Position numbers and translations under genes: made by a program
The notes under the pieces: generated by a model
What the model was told of the DNA's origin: nothing
Seen by the model: the letters and a program-made list of their open reading frames with translations, nothing else
The model's database searches: none
Part shown: positions 25,253-31,303 of the stretch, in pieces
Position numbering within the stretch: the first letter of the stretch is position 1
Layout of the letters: each line of letters opens with the position of its first letter
From: Anaerolineae bacterium
Lineage (GTDB): Bacteria; Chloroflexota; Anaerolineae; 4572-78; J111
Assembly: GCA_020433805.1 (NCBI GenBank)
Contig: JAGRBZ010000043.1
Span: 1 to 33,400 of the forward strand
Direction: 5' to 3'
Length of the DNA: 33,400 bases

Positions 25253-25341
25253 TGAGAGTTTATAGAGTTGAAGCGTGTGGAGTTTAAAGAGTTCGTGGAG
25301 TTGGCTTTGACTCGAACAATTTCACAAACTCCTAAACTCGA
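25253..25341. repeat. GAGTTTA-type repeats forming an imperfect hairpin
   Basis: AGAGTTTATAGAGTTG (25254-25270) and GGAGTTTAAAGAGTTC (25279-25294) are direct repeats, followed by an inverted version CACAAACTCCTAAACTCG (25324-25341). GAGTTTA...GTTCGTG can pair with the inverted copy, and GTTCG with CGAAC inside it. It lies between the divergent regulator gene and the PKD protein gene and may belong to a dispersed family. Confidence 0.5.
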
Positions 25342-25364
25342 ATGACTGCTGGGGAGGATTTTGT

Positions 25365-26678
25365 ATGAAAAAAGCGAAGATGTTAGTAATTTTCGTCGTG
25401 CCGCTTTTGATGCTGCTGTTTTTCAATATACTGTTGGCCGGTCAGGCGGCATCTTCTGTTCATGCCAAGGTAAAAGAGGCGGTGGCCGAGCCTGAGCTAT
25501 ATGGTAGCAGCGTCATTAGCGATGTCGACGCCTTAGCTGATCCTATTACCGGACTGGCTATTAGCCACAGCACGCCTGTGGACCTAAATGAGCCGGTTTT
25601 CTTCACGGCCACAGTGACCGGCGGCACGGAGCCGATTTTTTACAGCTGGAACTTTGGTGACGGCAGCGGTGCCGTATTACCCGACCCGCTGATGAATAAT
25701 TTAATCTCTCACACCTACACTGTAACCGGCAATTACACCATCGTTCTAACGGCGGCCAACTTTGGCACCCCGCGGATCATGACCGCTTCAATGGTTCTCA
25801 CGGTCGAAGATTTACCGGAGCCCCCGCCACCAAATGTATCGTTTACGTACAGCAAGCCGATTACTGTTAACCAACCTGTTATCTTCACTGCAACTGTTAT
25901 GACCGGCACACCCCCGATTTTTTATCGCTGGAATTTTGGGGATGGTACGGAAATTTCACCAACTCCACCTACAGCCGTAACAATATCACATATCTATACC
26001 TCAGAGGGCTTTTATACAGTAGCTTTGAGTGCTACAAATTTTAGTACTGAGTTGCTTGGTGCAGCTATTGACGAAGTGGAAGTGCGACCGGTAAGTGCGC
26101 CGCCGGGAGAGAAGAAAATTTTCATCCCTCTATTACTTAAAGATCTTTCGTCTCCCCAAGCAGCCGACTTAGCTTGTACTTATGTCGTCGATACAGTTAC
26201 CGGTGCCAATGGTGAAGTTCTTATTACCGTACAGATAAAAAATGAAGGTCAGAGTGAAGCTGATGGATTTTGGGTCGACGCCTACTTTAATCCTGTTAAG
26301 CCTCCATCTGAAAATAATTTAGGCCCCTGGAAAGATGCGTGCGGCGGAAATTCATCCTGTTCGACGGGAATTGCCTGGGGCATTCGTAATGCACCTCTGG
26401 CCCCGGGCGGTAGCCGCAATTTGGTCTCAATCCCTGACGATGAAGATCCGTATGGGTTTGATCCCGATTATACAATTTGGACCGGCCGTCTACCCACCCC
26501 GCTTACATCAATGTACGTCTATGTGGACAGCATCAATAATCAAGATGGTAAAAATGATGGAGCGGTATCAGAAAGTAATGAGGGGAACAATTTGTGCGAA
26601 CAAGTAGACACCCTTGAACCGGCGAGAGAGCAGCAAATACAGCATCGACGCAGCGATAGCACGCTCCCGGCCCGTTAA
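25365..26678 (+). CDS. Secreted PKD-PKD-CARDB-like protein
   Basis: This is a 437-residue exported protein. An N-terminal signal peptide or anchor (about 5-31) is followed by two PKD domains (about 62-147 and 156-242), each with the diagnostic WNFGDG turn and the terminal TY-x-V-x-G/E-x-YTV pattern. A short hydrophobic patch IFIPLLLKD (252-260) comes next, then a CARDB-like adhesion domain (about 267-412: ADLACTYVVDTVTG, VQIKNEGQSEADGFWVDAYFN, SNEGNNLCEQ). PKD and CARDB domains are beta-sandwich spacers or adhesion modules of cell-surface and extracellular proteins. No catalytic domain is seen. GGGGAGGA lies 8 bases before the ATG. The gap to the next gene is 31 bases, so the two are probably cotranscribed and may act together at the surface. 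Confidence 0.85.
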   Translation: MKKAKMLVIFVVPLLMLLFFNILLAGQAASSVHAKVKEAVAEPELYGSSVISDVDALADPITGLAISHSTPVDLNEPVFFTATVTGGTEPIFYSWNFGDGSGAVLPDPLMNNLISHTYTVTGNYTIVLTAANFGTPRIMTASMVLTVEDLPEPPPPNVSFTYSKPITVNQPVIFTATVMTGTPPIFYRWNFGDGTEISPTPPTAVTISHIYTSEGFYTVALSATNFSTELLGAAIDEVEVRPVSAPPGEKKIFIPLLLKDLSSPQAADLACTYVVDTVTGANGEVLITVQIKNEGQSEADGFWVDAYFNPVKPPSENNLGPWKDACGGNSSCSTGIAWGIRNAPLAPGGSRNLVSIPDDEDPYGFDPDYTIWTGRLPTPLTSMYVYVDSINNQDGKNDGAVSESNEGNNLCEQVDTLEPAREQQIQHRRSDSTLPAR

Positions 26679-26709
26679 AGGACCATATTATAGAAAGGAG
26701 TATTAACCT

Positions 26710-27903
26710 ATGCTTGAATCAAAAACTACCCGCATTGTTATAATCGTGGCCGGTTTGATGATTGTGGCTTGCTTTGCCTTTATAGCCCTTAATCAGCCAA
26801 CCCCTACAGGAGCTTCATTTGTAACGCCGCCCGCCCGCCAGCCGGTTTTTACCGCAGTTTTTAATGACGATAGCGAAAGTGACGATGACGCGTTGGATAA
26901 AGCCGGTATTTATGGACAAGTCACCGATTTGTCCACCGGTCGCCCCGCTCAAGGCCTGGAACTCGATATTAACGGCAATGTGGTTCGCACGGATAGCGAT
27001 GGCCGCTACTCGCTGACCGGATTGCAGTCGGGTACCTACGCTATCGATCTGCTTCTGCCCTCGCAAGCCGTAGAGGCTGAAAGTTCGACGCAGGTGTTTT
27101 TGAAGGATAAAGAAATTGTCACGATTGATTTAACTTACCATAGCGAAGCGCCACCGACACCAACGGCTTTGCCCACACCAACGGCAGCACCGCCTACACC
27201 GACTGCACAACCTGAACCTACGGTTGAAGCCGAACTGTCTCCCGCTGTTAAACGACAGCTTAACGCTGCGTTCTCGCCGTTGATCCCATCTTCCGGCGGA
27301 TCGCCGACCGTCTGGATCAATCCGGGTCACATCAACAATGAAGACGGCGTGGCCGGCGCTATCACCATCGACGTCGCGAATGTCAACGATTTGGGCGCAT
27401 TTCAAGGTACGCTTAATTTCAACCCCAAAGTCATCGAAATTGAAGAAGTTGTGTTGGGCAATTTTCTCGACAGCACCGGGCGGCAAACCAATCCGCTCGT
27501 CACCGAAATCGATAATACCAGCGGCGAGATTTCATTTGTGGCCTTTACTTCCGGCGATACAGCCGGCCCGAATGGTGGCGGAACATTGGCTGTCATCAAC
27601 TTTATGTCGAAGCAGCCGGGTATTTCGGAGCTTGAACTGGACGATGTGCGTTTGGTGGCGCGGCTTGGTAAAACCATTACCGCTCAAGTGGGCGACGGCC
27701 AGATCAGCGTGACCAGTTGCTTTGGCGATTTGAATGAAGATGACATTATCGATGTGGGTGATGTGCAGGCCGCTGCCGGTCGCGTGGGACAAGAGTTGGG
27801 CGACCCCAATTATGTACTAGAATTTGACGTCAACAATGACCGGATTATTGATGAGTTGGATGTTGCTATTGTTACGGATCGACTAGCTGAGGCGTGTCCT
27901 TAA
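26710..27903 (+). CDS. Exported carboxypeptidase-regulatory-like/cohesin/dockerin protein
   Basis: This is a 397-residue protein with an N-terminal membrane anchor or signal (9-27), a carboxypeptidase-regulatory-like beta sandwich (about 65-143, GIYGQVTDLSTGRPAQGLEL, TDSDGRYSLTGLQSGTY) and a Pro-Thr-Ala linker (147-172). A cohesin-like domain (about 200-333, with VNDLGAFQGTLNFNPKVIEI and NGGGTLAVINFMS) and a dockerin-like pair of calcium-binding loops (DLNEDDIIDVGDV at 340-352 and DVNNDRIIDELDV at 373-385) follow. Cohesin and dockerin normally bind each other between proteins. Having both on one chain suggests self-association or chaining, not a classical cellulosome. It follows the PKD gene with AGAAAGGAG before its ATG. 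No catalytic domain is present. Confidence 0.85.
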   Translation: MLESKTTRIVIIVAGLMIVACFAFIALNQPTPTGASFVTPPARQPVFTAVFNDDSESDDDALDKAGIYGQVTDLSTGRPAQGLELDINGNVVRTDSDGRYSLTGLQSGTYAIDLLLPSQAVEAESSTQVFLKDKEIVTIDLTYHSEAPPTPTALPTPTAAPPTPTAQPEPTVEAELSPAVKRQLNAAFSPLIPSSGGSPTVWINPGHINNEDGVAGAITIDVANVNDLGAFQGTLNFNPKVIEIEEVVLGNFLDSTGRQTNPLVTEIDNTSGEISFVAFTSGDTAGPNGGGTLAVINFMSKQPGISELELDDVRLVARLGKTITAQVGDGQISVTSCFGDLNEDDIIDVGDVQAAAGRVGQELGDPNYVLEFDVNNDRIIDELDVAIVTDRLAEACP

Positions 27904-27915
27904 ACTTTATAAAGC

Positions 27916-28797
27916 CTATCGTGTCCAGCCTATGATGATTGAAAACGTCTGCACATGGTGAAAATCGGAGCGCTGCAAACAAAATTCCGGCGAGTTGGGA
28001 TTGCACAAAGCTTCGAGCGTATGCCAATCGGCTTCAGAGAGGTAAGGCTGCACCCGATGCGCCCAATAGCCTTTGAACACACCTTCTACAAAATAGTGCT
28101 GATCAGCTTCTGTTAGTGGAGCGGTACGCTCGATGACGATGGTTTTCGCGGTGACGTTGCTGAAACCTGCCTGGCGCATCCAGCCGAACAAATTACGTGT
28201 AGCCGTCGTGTCCCGCTCATCGAGGCCATATTTGTCGCGGTAGTAGCGGCGGCAGGCTAGAATCACTTCTTTCTCCAGGCGAGCGTCCCAGGCGAAGAAC
28301 ATATCAGGCAGAAAGGCGCTCTGGCCCAGTACTAACCGCCCGCCGGGTCGCAGATTATCTGCCAGCCGCTTTAAGCCGTCGATGGGCCGGCGTAAGTGGT
28401 TAATAGCATTGCTGCTCCAAATGAGATCAAACGGCCCCATCGTCAGCGGCAGATGGGTAATGTCAGCCTGAAAAAATTGAAGCGACGTTGCAGAAGGGGA
28501 CATCAAACGGTTTTTGGCGTGGCGTAGATGACCCGTTGACAAGTCGACCCCTAGCGCCAGCCCGGCCGGCACCTGTTCGGCCAACCACGATGTGATTAAG
28601 CCGGTGCCGCAGCCCGCATCCAGGACGCGACTTGTAGGAGACAAATCTAATCCGGCAATGACCTCGCGCAGTTCCGGCTCGGCAAAGCGATTGAACAAAT
28701 CGAGTTTGGTAACATACGCCTTTTGAGGCGTATCGCCCAGAAGGCCATTGTGGGCACCGGCGGCTTGTTTCGTATCCACATTATTTAAGTTCGGCAA
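27916..28797 (-). CDS. Class I SAM-dependent methyltransferase
   Basis: This is a 293-residue protein with a seven-stranded methyltransferase core. Motif I VLDAGCGTG (58-66) binds SAM, then GVDLSTGHLRHAKNRL (acidic motif II), FQADITHLPLT, FDLIWSSNAINHLRRP and LRPGGRLVLGQ follow in order, as in ubiE/methyltransf_11 and _25 families. The C-terminal third (about 175-293) is a substrate-binding cap I cannot assign. The TTG at 28797 (AAGGT about 9 bases upstream) or an in-frame GTG at 28779 are the possible starts. With the TTG it overlaps the 3' end of the upstream gene by 17 bases, consistent with translational coupling to the hydrolase-amidase gene. The substrate is unknown. Confidence 0.85.
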   Translation of the reverse strand: MPNLNNVDTKQAAGAHNGLLGDTPQKAYVTKLDLFNRFAEPELREVIAGLDLSPTSRVLDAGCGTGLITSWLAEQVPAGLALGVDLSTGHLRHAKNRLMSPSATSLQFFQADITHLPLTMGPFDLIWSSNAINHLRRPIDGLKRLADNLRPGGRLVLGQSAFLPDMFFAWDARLEKEVILACRRYYRDKYGLDERDTTATRNLFGWMRQAGFSNVTAKTIVIERTAPLTEADQHYFVEGVFKGYWAHRVQPYLSEADWHTLEALCNPNSPEFCLQRSDFHHVQTFSIIIGWTR

Positions 28798-31141
28798 AGC
28801 GGTTACCTTCTTCGGCCAGTTTCGTCAAGAGGTCGCGGGTAGCCGACTCGGTTTCTCCAGCAATGCGCTCGACCTGGCAGCCGGCCCGACGAAGAATGCG
28901 TTCGGCATTAGGGGGTACGCCCTCTTTGCCGCCGACAATCGTTACGTATTTGGCCGTCTTGGCTTCTTCTATATCAAAGCCGACAACCGGTTTGAATTGG
29001 GCTATATACTCAAAGGCTCCTTGAAGATCCCATTCGGCCCAACTGTGGGGGGTGCGATACCAAAAGAGCATATAATGCTCAATCGGCTTATCGTCTGCCG
29101 TCGGTTCTTTAGGATCGGTCGTGTCGCTTTTTAACTGACGCTCGACTTCGGCCAGCAAAGTGGGTTTCCACTGGGGCCAGGTCGCGCCCGGACTTTGGGT
29201 GTTGATAAGCTCGCTGTAGCCGGCTATCGAATTTATGGATAGACCCAGCAGCCCAATGAGTTGGGCCAACAATGTCGCTGTGGCGTTCAGTTGGGCTTTA
29301 GGGGGCGGCTGGCTGGTGAAATTGCCGATCAGACAGATGCCTACACTCTCGTCGCTGTTAGCCCCGGCGTGGATAGAGACGGTTTCTAAATATTGAGTCT
29401 GGTATACCGTACCGTCTGCCGTGACGCAGAAGTGGTAAACGATGCCGGGTAGATCACGATTTTGTACCTGAAATTGAGCGATACGCTCTACCGTAATGTT
29501 GGCCGGCGTAGCGGTGTGGTGAATGATAAGCCGCTCAATGTCGGCGTGGGTTCGCATCGGGTACCGTTTGGTTGGATGCAGCGTGAGTGAACCGGTCACA
29601 TCTTGGGCCTCTACACCCGCCGGTCGACCGCTTGGTCCCCCTTCGTCAACGCCAGGTTTCGTTACAACCTGAGCAGCCTTGACGGTAATTGGAACCACCA
29701 GGCCGGGATCGCCTTGCGATGAGAACCAGGTGACTAATTCATGCACCATGTCCCAGCGCAGCCGGTAGCTACCGGGCTGGTCTGGCGTGCGCAGTTTGGC
29801 TTGCAGTTCAACCGTGCCGCCCGGCGCGATGGTTCGGGGCAAGGATGTTCTAAAGTCGTAGGCCGACGGCAGTTGAACCATCTGGTTATTGGCATCGTAC
29901 CATTGAAAGCCCAATCGAAAGGGCTTGTCGCCGCCGCGAACCCACTGAAAGCGCCCCGCATTTTGCATTTTGACGTTTACGGTTACGGTTTGACCGGCTG
30001 TAAGCTGGCGGGGTGTATCGTTGCTGAGATATTTCGCCAGATAGCCGGGCCGGGTATCTTCTTCTTCAGAGCTTGACGCAGTTGCATCAACCTGCCATTT
30101 ATAGTTTTGGGCAACGGCCTCTTTAAAGTCATCCTGAACTCCCGGCTTTCCATCAATGCTCCAACCCAGCGGATCTTTTTTCCATCGAAACAAAACCATA
30201 CAGCGAATCTGCTGTTTACCGGTTTGGTTCCAGCTATCAATCTCTTTGTAGGCGGCTTTTATCCAGCCATTATTGCCGAACGGCCAGGTCGCGCCCGGTT
30301 CGTGCGATTCTTTTTTATCTTGAACATCGCCATTGGCTTCGGTTAAATAAACGGGCAGATCGCGAAAGGCTTGAGGGATGGCGTTCATTTGATCGCGGTA
30401 TGTGTAAAAGTTAAAGTAGTAGTTTTCAAACGGCCAACCCATTTTGGCGTCGTTGGTGACCATGTGCGGTTCGTAGCCGTGAGAATAAGCGTGAATAGCG
30501 ATGCCGTCACAGTCGTTGGGGCCGATAGCCAGCAGCATATCTTGGAAATATTTTATAAAATCGCCAAAGAAACCGTTATAGGGATATTGTCCGGGGCCGT
30601 TTGGAATTTTGTTGGCCGGGTAAGCGCCTTTGGGGTCGGCCTCGTACCAGGTTTGGCCGTTCCAGGGTCCGATAGCGCCCACCAGCAGAATATCGTCCTT
30701 GTGACCAGAGAGCGCTTTGACCTTGCGGCGGCACAACTTGTAGCATTCAGCGTAACGGCGCGGCGTAATTTTTTCGGCCTGATTGCTGCCCTGCTGGCGA
30801 GGCTGCTCGCGCTCTAAGTTCATCTCATTGCCGATAATCCAGATGTGCGCCCCTTTTGAGTCCTCCACAAAATTGGCGACACGCTGGGAAAATTCAGGAT
30901 AGCGCGCCTCGCGAGGAATGGTGCCGTTACTGCCATACGATTGGTTGAGCCGGACGATAACCCCCAATCCTTTATCGGCCAGGCTGCGATAATCGCCACC
31001 GCCGCGTTCGTGGGCTTCAGCGCCGATGGCTTCGGTTATGACCACCCAGCCTTTAGCCTCATTGTTAACCATCATCAAATGCTCGCCGCCGATGTCGTGC
31101 AGGCCGTAAATATAAGGATTTTCGCCTTGGTGTAATGGCAT
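28781..31141 (-). CDS. GH-A-like barrel/NBR1-Ig/PGRP-fold/CWB2-like fusion protein
   Basis: This is a 786-residue multidomain protein. Residues 5-345 resemble a clan-A glycoside hydrolase TIM barrel, with WIIGNEMN (acid/base Glu106 after Asn) and LPVYLTEAN (nucleophile Glu268). Residues about 368-487 form an NBR1-like Ig domain (TAGQTVTVNVKMQNAGRFQW, LRWDMVHE). Residues about 530-655 form an amidase_2/PGRP fold (LIIHHTATP, YHFCVTADG, HAGANSDES). The family's GH-R-D...C-P-G zinc pair is Tyr642 and Ser650 here, so only one of three zinc ligands remains. Residues about 688-786 end in VTIVGG...GCQVERIAGETESAT, resembling one cell-wall-binding repeat 2. No signal peptide is visible. A paralogue lies upstream. 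Substrate unknown, and the location is uncertain. AGGAG lies 7 bases before the ATG. Confidence 0.82.
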   Translation of the reverse strand: MPLHQGENPYIYGLHDIGGEHLMMVNNEAKGWVVITEAIGAEAHERGGGDYRSLADKGLGVIVRLNQSYGSNGTIPREARYPEFSQRVANFVEDSKGAHIWIIGNEMNLEREQPRQQGSNQAEKITPRRYAECYKLCRRKVKALSGHKDDILLVGAIGPWNGQTWYEADPKGAYPANKIPNGPGQYPYNGFFGDFIKYFQDMLLAIGPNDCDGIAIHAYSHGYEPHMVTNDAKMGWPFENYYFNFYTYRDQMNAIPQAFRDLPVYLTEANGDVQDKKESHEPGATWPFGNNGWIKAAYKEIDSWNQTGKQQIRCMVLFRWKKDPLGWSIDGKPGVQDDFKEAVAQNYKWQVDATASSSEEEDTRPGYLAKYLSNDTPRQLTAGQTVTVNVKMQNAGRFQWVRGGDKPFRLGFQWYDANNQMVQLPSAYDFRTSLPRTIAPGGTVELQAKLRTPDQPGSYRLRWDMVHELVTWFSSQGDPGLVVPITVKAAQVVTKPGVDEGGPSGRPAGVEAQDVTGSLTLHPTKRYPMRTHADIERLIIHHTATPANITVERIAQFQVQNRDLPGIVYHFCVTADGTVYQTQYLETVSIHAGANSDESVGICLIGNFTSQPPPKAQLNATATLLAQLIGLLGLSINSIAGYSELINTQSPGATWPQWKPTLLAEVERQLKSDTTDPKEPTADDKPIEHYMLFWYRTPHSWAEWDLQGAFEYIAQFKPVVGFDIEEAKTAKYVTIVGGKEGVPPNAERILRRAGCQVERIAGETESATRDLLTKLAEEGNRFAELK

Positions 31142-31173
31142 AGTTATCTCCTAAAGGGGACAAGCTGATGTTA

Positions 31174-31270
31174 AGACCTGACAGGTTTCCAAATATGTCT
31201 TTCGAGTAAGGCGTAGCCCGTTTGTCCCTTGATTTACAGGTAACAGTATCTCAAAAAACCTGTCAGGTCT
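31174..31270. repeat. Inverted repeat pair between the two paralogues
   Basis: AGACCTGACAGGTTT (31174-31188) and AAACCTGTCAGGTCT (31256-31270) are perfect reverse complements, 67 bases apart. Each is itself nearly palindromic (ACCTG-x-CAGGT). They can form one large or two small hairpins in the 162-base gap between the two hydrolase-amidase paralogues. There is no clear terminator and no obvious promoter. Confidence 0.75.
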
Positions 31271-31303
31271 AACTTGACTCCTTAAATTTGTACTTTTGCA
31301 CCG

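Noticed and set aside
26710..27903. A cellulosome scaffold
   Set aside because: Only one cohesin and one dockerin are present, with no carbohydrate-binding module or dockerin-bearing enzyme in the window.
31174..31270. Attachment sites of an integrated element
   Set aside because: The repeats are inverted and close together, with no integrase or tRNA nearby.
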